Positions 1 through 12,647 of a stretch of 64,000 nucleotides of DNA are shown piece by piece (position 1 is the first letter of the stretch; each line of letters opens with the position of its first letter). A model generated the notes under the pieces. It saw only the letters and a program-made list of their open reading frames with translations. It was not told the origin of the DNA and made no database searches. Origin of the DNA: Zhengitettix transpicula (Eukaryota; Arthropoda; Insecta; Orthoptera; Tetrigidae); NCBI GenBank assembly GCA_037074705.1, contig CM073591.1:83866032-83930031 (forward strand), read 5' to 3'. Position numbers and translations under genes: made by a program.

Positions 1-2127
1 GATATCTGTGCAATAAGAAAGCTTTCGATTAACAATTCTTAAATTGAATAATGGTTCTCTACTAAGTTATTGATTACTTATTTTCGGAATATGTTGACTG
101 TCAGTTTTTAAGTCAAATATTATAGCGGAACGTGAATTCCTTATCGTCAAAGGTGCATGTTACGGAGCCAGATATTGCATACCGGAGGGAATGGGAATTG
201 CGGTATTGTTACGTAAGAATTTCCTTCGCCGATTTAATCGGCAAATATTTTCGCTATTTCCTTGACAAACTCTATAATCTGTTGAAATTAGATGTACCTG
301 CTGTTATGTAAGTGATTTACATTATTCTTGTTATCAATCTCTCTCAAAGTAATTAATTGAGACTTTAATCAATCTCATGGTTGAATTTGTTCTCTTTTCG
401 AATCTACGGACAAAATTTTTTAAGCTTCTCCCGTCTGAATTTGTACTCCTACGCACAAAATTTCTTAAGCTTGTTTGTTGAGACTACAGAAGTTTATTCT
501 GAAATCTCTATTTTGTCTTTGAATAATTTGTTCATAATATTATTTGATTTCTTAGTGTTCCGGAAATTATGATTTTTATTTCTAAGTTCAATATTTTTGC
601 GGTTTAAATATTTTATCTACACAAAAGTAAGATTTTTTTTAATTTTAGGCTCAGAAATATTATTTATTCCATTAGTCCTCGGTCGAGGAAATAGAATACG
701 TCAGAATATAAGATTACAAAGTAGGAAAGAAAATATTACAATTGCAAAGTTCAAAGACAAAAACATTGTAGTTACAAAAAAATTATATAATTTAAAGCAA
801 CGTTAAAGATACTAATTTAACATTAATTAATGAAATGATAACTATATTAATCTTCAATGTTCATAGGACGTAGTTTCCAGCGGCAAATATTACTTCGATT
901 CTCGTCGAAAATGGAAAAGAAAATAAGTCGGCAGTTAAATTCTAGTAGATTATAATTGTAAAATAATAGCTTAACTTGATAGGATACCAGAAAACTATTT
1001 TATTTAAGAGGATCTAATCTGTCCTACCTATCTACGAACTATTTTAGCAAGTAATATGCTCCATTAAATAACAAAGGTTTAAAACGATTTTTAAATAAAT
1101 TTTGTATAGTTAAAGTTTTTATTCCGGAAGACTATGGAATAGATTTATCCCGGAATAACGAATTCTTTATTAAAAGGGCTTAGGCGATGTTTTTTTTAAT
1201 GCGGAGACAGAGAGATTTTTGGTGTTGTATACACGATTTGCTCCGTTTAAGGAATAAAAAATTGATGTTTCATCAGACAAACTTTAAAATTTCCAGGAAA
1301 AGTTAAAGTCCTACTTTTACGAAACGGAGGCTCACTGCTGGCATTACAATCCGCACCAGATATTATTCGTACGGCCAACTTTCGTAGTTTAAAAATTTGA
1401 AGCACGTAATTTTATTTAATGTAAGCTGTTTTGAAACTTAAACGTCTACGTTTCTGTTCATAATAATGCCGTTTTTATGAAAATCTGTACACAAATTCTT
1501 CGTTTTGTGCAGTTTTGTATTTAAGTTTCTCAAACACTCTAAAAATAACGTACATAAGATAATTCAACGTTTTTATAAATTTAATCAAATATTTTTGATA
1601 GCAATCAGCACTAATTTTTTTTAACTGGAAAAAAATCTGTTTGTGATATGTTTGTACTGTTTACGGAAACTAATGTGGTTTGTTTAATTAGCAAGATTAT
1701 TGAGTTATGTCTGTAAAATATATATAAAACATTCCTAGCAATATCTTTTCTATCAGAAATAGGTTCGACGATTTTCTCTGTATAACGTACAGTTTATCAA
1801 TCAGTGTTTAATTAATTTATTACTCTAGAAAAGGAGACAGTGAATTAGTTAATAAAGCTCAGTACATGTTCAACATGAATAAGTAATGATTGCCTTAAGA
1901 TATAGTGTTTTGTAACTATAAATGAGTTCATTTAGGAGTACTGTTTATACGGCATAGTGGAATAAAGATGAGGATCGAATAATCCTGTCTACGTGTGCTA
2001 CTAAAAGTAGAAGTAAGTAGTTACGAATAACTAATTATTAAACTTACAAATACAATTTATTAAAAATAGAAGCTATCTATCCTTTTAACAATTATAGTAA
2101 TCTGACTTCTTTTAAAATAAATTTTCA
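1..2127. other. No supported feature
   Basis: AT-rich sequence. Short open frames at 381-572 and 597-806 start at non-ATG codons and are low complexity. No repeat end was found. Confidence 0.7.
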
Positions 2128-2244
2128 AAACACCGGCCTATTAGTCCGAAAAAATTGTTATCAAATTTAAAGCATAAGATTTGATTGTTAAATATCAGGT
2201 TTTAAATTTGATAATAAATTTTTATGACTAATAGGCTGGTGTTT
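2128..2244. mobile_element. 117-bp MITE (family E) with about 44-bp inverted repeats
   Basis: Left arm AAACACCGGCCTATTAGTCC...TATCAAATTTAAA and right arm TTTAAATTTGATAATAAATT...ACTAATAGGCTGGTGTTT are inverted copies with few differences, leaving about 30 bp between. Single diverged ends of the same family lie at 21600-21655 and 46162-46205. Confidence 0.7.
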
Positions 2245-3259
2245 ATAACATTTACCCATCCTATTGCTGCTCTCTGGTTATAACATAACTTTTTTACATT
2301 TCAATGAATTTCTTTTAAATATTTTGATTGATATAAAATATTGGCATATTACTGATACTTTCACAGTTTCGTTCATGACTTCGGTATGCGTGTTTGTAGG
2401 AAACGTTTATGTGGGAAACACCGCAAAATATACGACTTTGGTTTCCGCTATCTCTGGAATGCGAGTTACCAGTAGCGTAGAGCATGACACCAAAGTTCAA
2501 AAGGAATGGTTTAATTTGTAGAGTTGTCGCCTTGCGTGAGACGTTTCGGACATTTGCTTTCGCGACAGGGTTCCTTACACAACCAACTCCTAGCTTTGAG
2601 TAATTGGCCTTAAATGAGACGAGCTCGGCAGACTCTTTCGCGTTATCGAGCTGCGAGATAGACTCTGTGGGAAAGGCTTTTCCTGTTAATCTCGCCTAAT
2701 GCAGGGGATGGTGAACCGTACAAAGCGAATGGCCTGCTGAAGAAAGCGACGAGTGGTGTCCTGATGGAGGCCTCTACTGAAGCTGGAGAAAGGCCGGATT
2801 TAATTACTGGCTAGCCAGTAAAATAGATCTTCTTTACTTTCACACTTATTTCTTGCTTTCAGTCCAATTGAAGAGTTTCTGAAAGTACTCATACTGGAAT
2901 GATTTGACGCGTAACATAAATTAGATGCTTATAAAGTCATAACGAATACTTTATTACTTTAGTTAACTAGTTGAGAATTGGAGTTAATCTATTTTTTTGT
3001 AATTGTCGCATACGTCCATACTAGAAGTGAAAAAAATTTTTTATACGTATATTTTATTAGAGAAATAGAAGTTATAAAACATGGTATACGATTCCTTGTC
3101 TCTTGGGCGCATTTTGTGAAGTTTTGACTCTTTTTTTGGATACATACATGGTTGAAAACTGCACTCGTCAGTTTCCCCACACTAATGAATTATTTTAATA
3201 GAGAAATTAGAATAGAGAAATATATTAATGCTTTGTATATCTATATACATAGAATTCTA

Positions 3260-3260
<1 letters not shown>

Positions 3261-3302
<42 letters not shown>
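3261..3302. repeat. (AT)n microsatellite
   Basis: About 20 uninterrupted TA units. A matching run lies on the other side of the LTR-like sequences, at 5295-5336. Confidence 0.95.
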
Positions 3303-3304
<2 letters not shown>

Positions 3305-4172
3305 AATACTAATTAGAGGCCATTAGTGATTTGTTAATTGGAAATTTATGGTGGATTGTTATCGGTTAGAATGTAAAAGGCGACAATACGTAGACATGCT
3401 TTGTTGGCCGCAAGCGTTTCTAAAACCACAGTCGGACGGCGGACAGAGTTACGGATACAGATCCATCCAGAAAGGTTGCAGGTTGAAATTGAGTAAAAAG
3501 TTGTGGACATTAAATTCATCGAATAAAATAACAAGAAAGTAACTTAATAAGTCGTGCCGCAGTATATATTAATAAGTAAAGAGACCGTCACTAATTTCAT
3601 CGAGAGAAAATTTGTAACAATCTGACTGACTATTAGTTCGGAAGGAGTAGCAGTTTCCAGTTTCCTGTTTAGAGATCCCAAAGTTTCGACAGTTTTTTTT
3701 AATCAATTTAAATTCAGTTAATTCATGGCCTATTTAATGTGAACACCGATGTGCATCTGAGCCCAATCTAAACCTGGTAACAGCAGAGATTGTACGTACA
3801 AAGAAATTTAATAAAGTTTGTTAACGCTAAGATAGAATCGACAGATTTCGGTTTCACGTTTGTTTTATTGTCTTAATTTTAAAGTTGTAAAGGAATTTGA
3901 TTGTTTAATGTAAATGTAAAGGTTGGTTCTTTATTTAGAAGGCCCAAATAAACGACCCTGAGAAGAGAGTTGTTAAAATCAATAAAATAGTAAAACTTCA
4001 AATGTAAATAATCACGTCGTGAAATGTTGTAATTTTACCTGGAATAAAATTAACTGTCTTGTAAAGTTTAAAACAATTAGGTTAATTAATTGAAAACTTT
4101 TTCGTTTAAATAAATAAAAAGTTAATTCATTAATCAACCATTTTATTTTCTTAATATTGTTTATTCGTTACA
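3302..4172 (+). mobile_element. LTR-like sequence (+), family shared with 37262
   Basis: The sequence starts TGTAATACTAATTAGAGGCC directly after an (AT)n tract and ends TTCGTTACA. The first 200 bases match the sequence at 37262-37460. An AGGCCCAAATAAACGACC block (3950-3967) with AATAAA is the counterpart of the conserved block in the minus-strand LTR at 25128. Open frames at 3346-3542 on both strands lie in this repeat and are not believed to be genes. Confidence 0.5.
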
Positions 4173-4294
4173 TTTTGGTTTCACTAACGTGGCCAACTAT
4201 TGAATTAATTCATTTAATTAATATTTGGTTTAAATAAATTGTTTAATTAATTAATCTCAATTATTTATTACAATTTGATGCCTCAACTTAGGCC
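4173..4294 (+). other. Two primer-binding-site-like motifs after LTR-end-like ATTACA/GTTACA
   Basis: GTTACA|TTTTGG...CACTAACGTGGCC (4167-4195) and ATTACA|ATTTGATGCCTCAACTTAGGCC (4267-4294) each combine an LTR terminus with a degenerate tRNA-Lys primer-site-like sequence. The second is more eroded. Confidence 0.45.
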
Positions 4295-4332
4295 GATTAA
4301 ATTTATTATAATTGTTATTAATTACGATATAT

Positions 4333-5290
4333 TGTAATACAAATTAATTAAGACATTAATTGAGAAATTAAAAATCTAAATTGTTAGAGAAATCCTTTGT
4401 GGCGGCGGTACAGAACACAGCAACAATGTAGCCAGGTATTGTTTCCTTTGTCGGAAGAAGCAATGCGCACTCAAAATTACGAGAGAGCCCAGTTCAACTT
4501 ATGATATGTTAGAGTTCAGGTCGCATTAGCAGGAAGGCTTGGTCTCAGGAAGATATTGAGAAGTTAGAGTTGACTGGAAGGTTTGGTCAAGTACAGGTCG
4601 TATTAAAATAGACGAGATATTCTTTTAAAAAAGTAAAGTTAAGTAGAAGCAGTGAGCAGTCAGACACGACAGAAGTTGATCGAGTTGAAATAGACACGAC
4701 AATTTCAAATATTCAAAGGAAATGGTCCCTGAACATTTTGCTCAAGACGAAATATTCATTTGAGCAGAACTACGAAACCTGCTAAACACAAACAGTTTTT
4801 GGTGCACATAGCCGAGCAGAAGTCAACCGAGGGAGAGACGAAAAGGAGGTTCATCCTGGTTCCTGATTTAATATTAATTTTAGAATCTGTGAGTTTTTAG
4901 AAGCAGTGTGAAACCCGCCATAGTGTCTTTGTCAAGCACAAGGTATCCTGGAATTCTGTCGTGAGTAACAATATAAAATAAATAATTCTGTAAACCTGAT
5001 TAATACATAGACGTCAGATTTCGTTCCCTTCTTTTAATTAAAAATTTGTTAATTAGAATACATCTTTTTAGTTTAATTTCGTTGACAAGTAAATTTAGTC
5101 CTAGTTAACAGACAAGTAAATCTTTTCTCTATTAAATTGGAATTTGTGTTTAAGTTGAGAAATAAAAATGATTTGCCATTATCAAACCCAGTAGAGACCC
5201 TGAGATATTTTTAAATTGTGTAATTGTGTTTAAATTGATAATAAATATTTTGTTTGTAAATTTGAATAATTTTTCATTCAATTAACGCCA
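4333..5290 (+). mobile_element. Second, diverged LTR-like sequence (+)
   Basis: It starts TGTAATACAAATTAATTAAG, like the LTR at 3302, and carries a weaker copy of the conserved block (CCCAGTAGAGACCCTGAG, 5189-5206) near its end. It follows the first LTR after only 160 bp containing primer-site-like motifs, and ends next to a second (AT)n tract at 5295. The two LTR-like units are strongly diverged, so whether they are one element is unclear. Confidence 0.35.
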
Positions 5291-5292
5291 TC

Positions 5293-5294
<2 letters not shown>

Positions 5295-5336
<42 letters not shown>
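5295..5336. repeat. (AT)n microsatellite
   Basis: About 20 TA units directly after the LTR-like sequence ending near 5290. Confidence 0.95.
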
Positions 5337-5339
<3 letters not shown>

Positions 5340-6255
5340 CAACTTGAAATAATTTGTAACCCAAAAGCAGACCAAGTAAAGAAACAATGACACGAATGCA
5401 ACACACTTTTAAGAATCGTGTTCCTATTGATATTGTTCATGTTATGTTTTGAATACATCGTTCACTAAATTAATTTGTAGTTTTGAAAGTAACATTATCT
5501 ACGCAATTAAAGTACTTTGTATTAAACAACTATTGCATGTGATATGTCCAACGGAATGTCAATACTATAAAATTTCAATAAAATTCTACGTATCATATAT
5601 ACATTTAATTGCAATGAAGGTTAACACCCAGTAAATATGAAAGAGTAAGATGGGCGGAAAATTGTTACAGTGGTATGAGCTATATGAGAATTTTCAGGAG
5701 TTCAGCGCAATTCTGTTAACTGAGAGCCTATTATGGATAATTTTATCTTAGTAATCGTCGAGTCGAGCGAATGTTGATTACTACCAAAAACATGTTAGTG
5801 CGTTTGTATTAAAAGATAAAAGGGCGTTAATTTTTAATTAAATCTTCAAATTTTAGCTGAATGAGCTATTGGAAACCAGTTCATCGAAAACCTACAAGCT
5901 TTGATCCGACGTTACATTTCATCTCTTTAAAATACCGGCGTGCAAAAATACTGTTTAAAAATAATTGAATATACATATATGATTGTAAAACTTTAATTTT
6001 ATTTATTTCGTTGCTGCCTGGGATGAGTTTCATCACTTAACATTCGGCCGTTGCTCGTCTCATTTATTTATTTGTGTCGGATACTCTATACAGGGCCATT
6101 AATATATAATGCACATAATAAGGAAATTTGTATATTGTGTGGAAGTATGCTGATTTACTTTAACGCTGGTCAACTGGAGCAGGGCCAATTTGTTCTTTTA
6201 CCATTCTAGGCCTAAATATCAAGCTTATTGAATCTAGAACAGGCCTGTAGTTTTC

Positions 6256-6777
6256 TCATGTTTCTCTCACTAAAACTGTAAATATGTTGTAATTAAAAGT
6301 TTTTTGGTAACCATTAATAATATTTATAATTACAAATATATATTGGGATTTTCTTAGTGCTGGAGAACTACACAATATACATTGTAATGAAAGAAAAACA
6401 ATGACGGTTACAGGCGGGAGTTTAACCAACAAAGAAAGTTCTAGGACTGGCGACGTAAGGTCAGGACTTATATAGTGCAGAAATTTTAATGTGTGACAGT
6501 TGGGAGGTTGTGTACCTGAGAGTTGTGTGCGTATTAGAGTCGACGGTTGTGGCTTCAGAGGTGTGGGTGTTTTGGAAGTTAATTTAGCGAGTTCACGTGG
6601 TTTACCGACGATGTTTATGTGCAGTCCGTCGGAGGGTGAAGTAAAGTGAATGTGCAGCCTTGTACAGGGGGAGGCGTTGTTAGTCTCCAGTTGTAACCTG
6701 CTCCCATCTTCACTGACTGATCCAGACGTAAGGCCAGATTTTGACTTGCCATTTCCGACTTTATCTCTTTGCCTCAT
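6256..6777 (-). CDS. Unidentified 173-codon open frame, doubtful gene
   Basis: A true ATG at 6777 opens 173 codons, unusually long for this AT-rich DNA. The first half is hydrophilic, Ser/Thr/Pro-rich (SKSGLTSGSVSEDGSRLQLE, TPTPLKPQPSTL); the second half has a hydrophobic run (LVKLPPVTVIVFLSLQCILC) and an Asn/Ile-rich end of intron-like composition. I recognise no domain. The same strand contains a TATA-like CACTATATAAGTCC at about 6478-6465, so the region could be a promoter-bearing repeat (such as an LTR) rather than a gene. The plus strand is G/T-rich here, unlike its surroundings. Confidence 0.2.
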   Translation of the reverse strand: MRQRDKVGNGKSKSGLTSGSVSEDGSRLQLETNNASPCTRLHIHFTSPSDGLHINIVGKPRELAKLTSKTPTPLKPQPSTLIRTQLSGTQPPNCHTLKFLHYISPDLTSPVLELSLLVKLPPVTVIVFLSLQCILCSSPALRKSQYIFVIINIINGYQKTFNYNIFTVLVRET

Positions 6778-7603
6778 TGATGGAACAGCTGTCTAGTGAC
6801 CTTATAAGTACGGAATTGTAAAATTACGTGTACGTAACCATATTTTAATTGCATCATTTTCCGTACTGACGAATCAAATATTTTAAGTAATTGTATTTTT
6901 TTAAATTTCCCAATAAATTTCTGTTTATTTGTGTTTTTCGTCAAACGCCATAAGAGTAACAGTTGAACTAGACCGTTGTAAATTTCAGTTAGTTAATATT
7001 GTTAAATTTCAGAGATACACGTGTGGTGTCTCAGAAATGTTGAAATAGTAAAAACTGTGTTGTGACGCACTATAATAAATTAGGTTCTCTTTTGTTTACG
7101 TTGCGTAGCTAAATCAGATCATGTAAAAAATATGATAACATAAAGTAGACAGACTCTGTGGGAAAGGCCTTTCCTGCATATCTCGCCTCGCAGAGGACGG
7201 TGAACCGTATAAAGCGTATGAACTTATAAAAAAAGAGGAGTGCAGTCCTCATGGAAGGAATAAATTTAAATTATAATTAATGAAGTAAACATATATGAAG
7301 TATACCCCAATCTTAAAAAAAATATTTGATAGGCCACAAATAAATTAAATCATTAGAATCTAGTAATGTAACTCCCTATCCGCCTACTTTTCGGTATCTT
7401 TTCTTCCCGGAGTGCTCACTACGAGTAGTCGTACTCCTTCATAGAATCGGCAAAGAGATTGTTCGTTATAACTACTTGTTAAGAAGAAAGGCAGTCAAAG
7501 TTTCATCTATTTGCAGAGGGATTACCCATTTGATAGGATTAGTATAAGCTAAACAAAAAATATTTCGCTTGAAGCATGATAATGAGACTCAAAATTACTC
7601 TCC

Positions 7604-7636
7604 GTACCGTGAAAGAGTAATAAATATTCACGGTAC
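7604..7636. other. Perfect 10-bp stem hairpin
   Basis: GTACCGTGAA (7604-7613) and TTCACGGTAC (7627-7636) form a perfect stem with a 13-base loop. It lies in a stretch (7590-7765) with several degenerate AGAGT and ACCG repeats, followed at 7803-7824 by a (ATTC)n run like a LINE tail. Confidence 0.6.
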
Positions 7637-8600
7637 CTTAAAAGAGTGTAATATAATACCGGTAGTTTAAGAGACCGATAATCTAAGAGAGTCTAAAAAA
7701 TTCAAGATTCCCTAATAGAGTAAAAAATACTCTGGTTACCGTAGAGAACCGAAAATACTCGGGGAGGGCTGCCACTGCCACGAAGTGTAAACTTAATTGC
7801 AGTCAATAAATTCATTCATTCATTCAAGGAGATTTTCTTAGAACTGCATTGGGTTTGCATAAAAATGTTGACGTTTTCATTAAGGTTTTAAGGAAGCAGG
7901 CTCTGCTTTCCTGGGAAACATAAATGCATTCACAGGGTAATAAGCGGAGTGAGTAATAAGTGTTAATCAGATATAGGAATATTTTTAGGGAACATTTTTC
8001 CCGTACATTTGGTGAGCAATTTGACCGCACCAGGAATGGAACTACTGGATGGAACTTGCTGAGATCAAGGCTCGAATAACGGACCACAATTTATTTATCA
8101 GTTAATGTTGCTTTGCTTGCAGTTTCTGCATTAGTGTTTTAAAATTTATCCACATTTATTCAGAACTAGGGGCAGTATGAATAAATGTACAAATTAAACT
8201 AGCGGAACGAATTTAAATGATAAATTGTAGCGGAATCATTGATTTCGTAATGAATTGATAATTTTAAAAAAATAAAAGCTGAGTAAAATCGTAAAAGTTA
8301 AATATAAAAAACCCATGTAGATTAGAATTCTTAAACACGAATGAATACTGGAAAAATAATTTATTTGAAGTAATCTGTATAATGACCACAAACTTTCTAA
8401 ATATATATTTATTTTAGGGTAACTACATGACATGACATATAATTTCTCATTACGTAGAAGTTTTTCCCTCACATAAACTTAATAATTTTTAAAGTTGTAA
8501 AATTTCTGTAACGCGTATTTCCTACTAGTTTCCCTCTTTACATTTACATTTTCCTATAATAATTCTATCTCATTTTAATTTTTTAAAATTTTTTATTTGA

Positions 8601-9224
8601 GTATTTATTATTTTCCGTGACGTGTATTTTGCGTATTCTTCATATTTTTAGAGGTCCTGTGGTTCCACTGATTAATTTTCATAGTTGTGTTCTTCATCTT
8701 GTATGGTTTGGTGTTTTTATTTGCCCTATTTCCTCAGTAGGGGAAGTAATCAATAAATAAATCAAATCAATAAATATACGCAGATATCTTTGTGCACAGT
8801 TGAATTTAGTTCGTATTATTTTCGTCAGCAATGTTTGTTGTTTGTCTAATTTTCACTGGTCTCATTAGTGAACGCCCATAGCCTATTAGGAATGCTTCAA
8901 CTGCACGAATTTGAACACCCTCAGGATGTGACACGATTCACTTTCCACTTCAATGGGCATGCACACTCCTGTCACGTTCTCAAATGAGCCAAGTAGTCAG
9001 AAGTTTGGAAGACTGCCAATAGATAATTGTGCACAAATTTCTATATAAAAATTCTTTATTGATGTGGAATCAATTTTGAATATTGAATGTGTGATTCGAA
9101 TTATGTATTCTAGTTTCTCGTAACTTTTTTTATTCAAATATTAATAAAAAGATTTAAAAACTTTTAAAAAGTATTTAGTATTTTCCGCAAAGTGTATTTT
9201 GCGTATTCTTAATATTTTTAGAGG
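8601..9224 (+). repeat. Direct repeat pair, 54 bp, 570 bp apart
   Basis: 8601-8654 and 9171-9224 differ at 5 of 54 positions and share GTGTATTTTGCGTATTCTT. The sequence between has nothing recognisable, apart from an A/T-rich CAAATCAATAAATA stretch near 8755 resembling a LINE tail. Confidence 0.75.
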
Positions 9225-11018
9225 GTTATCCCACTGTTTATAGTGAAGTTACCTAACCAATGAGAAGGAATGGTTGGAATCTGTACCAGTATTGATATTA
9301 TTATCTACAAATCACAAATTTTTATTACTGCATACTACGATACGGACATAAACTTTCTCGGCCATTATGTCACAGGTATTTCAGTTGTATTTTTTATTAA
9401 AGAATGTGGAACAGTACGTGCTGTTCAAAGTTAAACTCAAACAGTGAAGTTATTCATATATTATTTCTCCAGCGCTGCGGAACGCTATCTTCTGTGTTCG
9501 TGACGAAACAGAAATTGCATTTTCCCCAAATTTTATTTGTACCACACATACGACTTATAAGTATATGTGTACATTCAGTAATAAAAATTTGTATAAACCC
9601 TTGCGGTTTTGTATAAATCACTTTAAATAAATTATTCTTGTTTCAATTTGCAGTAATAAGGAACTATTCTTTCATGTGTCTCTGACTTTTAGCGTTGCAC
9701 TGAACAAATAAAATACACGAATAAGTAATTTTAATCCATCATCAAAATTAAAGTTTGATTTCCTAACATATTATTGAGTAACTTATTTAATTTCAAGTCT
9801 TACTAACAATTTCTAATATATATATATATATAATTATATAAGGTAATTGCTACATTAATTTTAAATGCATTGACGTTATTATGTTTAACTTATAAAATAT
9901 TAAATAATGTTGGAGAACAGTGAGTGGAATAAAAATGTCTAACCAATTAACAAATCTAATAAGCAGCTTACTTTTCCCCAATCAGTGACCAGGTTCAAAT
10001 CATTTAAAAAACTAAAGGAAATGGAGATTATGTCTTTATCTAATTTAACAAAGAACAATTTAAAAACTAACTATACAAAACAAAATGACTATGTTGAATC
10101 TAAAGTCTTGTACTCTGGGGGTTGTAATAAAACAAAAATCTTTTCAACCCGTAACATTATTGACGTTCGATTGGCAGCAGAAAGCAATGTGACAGTTTAA
10201 GGATGGGATTCATCTATCATTAATTTATTAACGGCGTCGCATTCTTCTTTTTCATCTGTCACTCATGAAATAGCGCTTCATGTGTACGATATCATCGTAG
10301 ATGTGTGGTGAGTACTCACGCATAAGAAGTCGCTTCATGATAATCAACGTTGAATAGCTAAAGCTCCAGTCACGAAGTCAGAACAAAATCTTAGAATCAG
10401 GAAAAAAGAGAGTGATGATGCACCTATCAATTGAGTCTGTGTTTGCCTATCCATCGGTCCCGTCTATCAATTTGCCTTTGCTGCATTTTCATGGGATTAT
10501 GTCAACTCTGCCACGACATTATTCCCTCATTTATGGTTCATGGTTCTATTTCGTTCAACATTTAGTCCAATCATTACTCATAATTCACTGAATAAGTTAT
10601 TATATTGCAAGTTTTACTTGCCCGTAAATGTTAACTTGTTCACCAATAGACTAATGCTTAATAATTTACTTATTATGGTAAGTTATAGAGCTCTATATAT
10701 TAGAAAATACACTATACAATTGTTGGTAGAATAAAAATCGCGCAAACCAATTAATTTTCTGTTAACGTGAATTCGTAGATATGGTATCTTAGCTGTTAAA
10801 TCAAACAACTTTGTAGTATTTTATATAGGAGACACAAGTTTGTTAGTGATTATAATTGAAACAGACATAATTTTCCCTGAACACGTGTTAAATAAAAAGG
10901 TTAAGTAAGGAGTTGTCTTCTTTTCTATCTGTTTTTGATTTGGATTCCCACAGACGAAACACCTCCACAAGAGGTGTATGCTCCGAGGTCGAAAACTTTG
11001 GGTATACGTTAAGAGTTC
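9225..11018. other. No supported feature
   Basis: Mostly AT-rich. 10205-10530 is somewhat less AT-rich but has no open frame with a recognisable domain. Confidence 0.6.
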
Positions 11019-11205
11019 CAAGCTGCTTCCATTGGAACAGTCGGCTAAATGCCTCGGAACCCGGTGGTGACGGGGATGTAGCGTGACTACTACAAATGCA
11101 ACTCGGGTACTAAGGCGTGGGATATGTACCAAAAGCTTGATCTCCGCTTCAGCAATTTATATCTATTCTTATGGTATTAAAGGGGGAGGGGTGGCTGCGT
11201 TGATA
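11019..11205 (+). repeat. Old, strongly diverged copy of repeat family A
   Basis: CCATTGGAACAGTCGGCTAAATGCCTC and GGCGTGGGATATGTACC match the 5' half of the family, and ATGGTATTAAAGGGGGAGGGG may match the 3' part. The minus-strand open frame at 10821-11132 overlaps it and is not supported as a gene. Confidence 0.45.
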
Positions 11206-11447
11206 AGCCTGCCATCTCTAGAAAAGATTGTATATTTGTAATTACCGACGTAAAACGAGCCAATTATTGAGTCTGTTCATAGCTTTGGACATATGAACTC
11301 AGATTCGAGTCTAATCCAATTTGATTTTGTTAATTTAATTTTAGTATAAGGACATTTTTGATGGTTAAGAGAGAATATGCGAAAGTGTCGTAGAAACGAT
11401 TAGGTCTTTCAGCTCAATAGATTATATTATATTTCTTATTCCATACA

Positions 11448-11450
<3 letters not shown>

Positions 11451-11497
<47 letters not shown>
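11451..11497. repeat. (AT)n microsatellite
   Basis: About 23 uninterrupted AT units. Confidence 0.95.
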
Positions 11498-11500
<3 letters not shown>

Positions 11501-11845
11501 GAGGATATAGGACACTTTATTACATAAAATTACAAGTAAATATTAGAAGCTGCAAATACTCAAAAAATAAAGAAACACACAAATTTACCGTCCTACATAA
11601 CTAAAAATACAAGATAATTTTTACAGTTACTTAATAGTATTAGAAAATATTCAATTAAATTCCTAGGACGGATCGCAAAAACTCGATTAACGTTATTAAG
11701 AGTTCAGTACAATATTTTCAGTGTATGCAAATACAATTCCTTGAAGAAAAATAAAATTATCACTGAGTAAAATAGTTACAAACTATCACACATCAATAAA
11801 TTTGAAACTCAAAATACAAAACTTAGTTTAGAAAATGAAAAAAAT

Positions 11846-11990
11846 TACGTCTGATTGAAAATAATGAATTAGAAGTGCAGTTGTGTCGATCTAGGCTCTT
11901 CCTTGCACCTGAAGAAAGGGACAAGGATCTCAGAAACGTTGTGTGGTTTTTATATTATCACTTTACAGTCTGAATTGGCTAACGTTCTAA
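11846..11990. repeat. Fold-back family B, right half
   Basis: ACGTCTGATTGAAAATAATG at the left is followed directly by the centre (CCTGAAGAAAGGGACAAGGA) and right arm (AGAAACGTTGTGTGGT, CAGTCTGAATTGGCTA), so most of the left arm is deleted. Confidence 0.6.
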
Positions 11991-12315
11991 TTCATTAGTT
12001 AAGAAAAACTGAAAACACCACGCACACTTGGAAATACAAAAAAAAAACGACGGAAAAGTCAGTTTCCGCAGCTGACGTTTAGAAATTTGACATTACTTGG
12101 TAACTCCAGGCCGTATATTAAACAAAAAAGAAACGTGTACAAAAAAACTAAACAGAAAGTAAGAAAGTTTTGAGACTAAATGAAATTGAAGATATTTTGT
12201 TGTAATATAAATTGTATACGGAAAATTTTTCCCAAATAACAAGAAAAAAATAACTTCTAAGTTTTCTAAATAAATATATTATTTTCTTTCACTATAATGT
12301 TTATTCATAATGTTA

Positions 12316-12647
12316 TTAAAATAACTTTTTATAATTTCCCTTAAACAAGTGGTTTCGTTCAATTGCCGCCATATTTCCTGTATTGTACAAAATAATACTG
12401 ACATATTGATAGACTTTTTGTAGGTCGTCTAGGTTCGTGTTAATTACCTTTCGGCGATTATAACCTTGTGCAGGTGGTGCGACTGGTCGGGCTTGTTTCG
12501 CGCCGTTGACATTGATGAATAACGGTCGCGTGTGACGCTGTTTGCGGACCAACTTTTGTCTCTCATCTTGCTTCTGCTGATAGCGGAGTGACAAATGGCG
12601 AGGAGGCGTTTCCGACTTACAATTTTGAATTAAAAATGTAACGAATG
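12316..12647 (-). CDS. Unidentified open frame, possible exon or retroelement relic
   Basis: An open frame of about 110 codons without a usable internal ATG start at its beginning contains a basic, Gln/Arg-rich section (RYQQKQDERQKLVRKQRHTR) then PLFINVNGAKQARPVAPPAQ and DDLQKVYQYV. The part between 12420 and 12600 is clearly less AT-rich than its surroundings and has codon-like composition. I do not recognise a family. It could be an exon of a gene on the minus strand, a gag-like relic or chance. Confidence 0.25.

Larger units (their letters stand above)
2659..7258 (+). repeat. Dispersed repeat pair (GACTCTGTGGGAAAGG), about 110 bp each
   Basis: 2659-2770 and 7150-7258 share GACTCTGTGGGAAAGGC, TTTCCTG, TCTCGCCT, GGTGAACCGTA.AAAGCG and GTCCT.ATGGA.G. 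The unit has no open frame and is not identified. Confidence 0.65.

Noticed and set aside
10200..10530. Less AT-rich stretch with CTCACGCATAAGAAG, similar to 24610
   Set aside because: The shared piece is only about 15 bases and no longer alignment was found.
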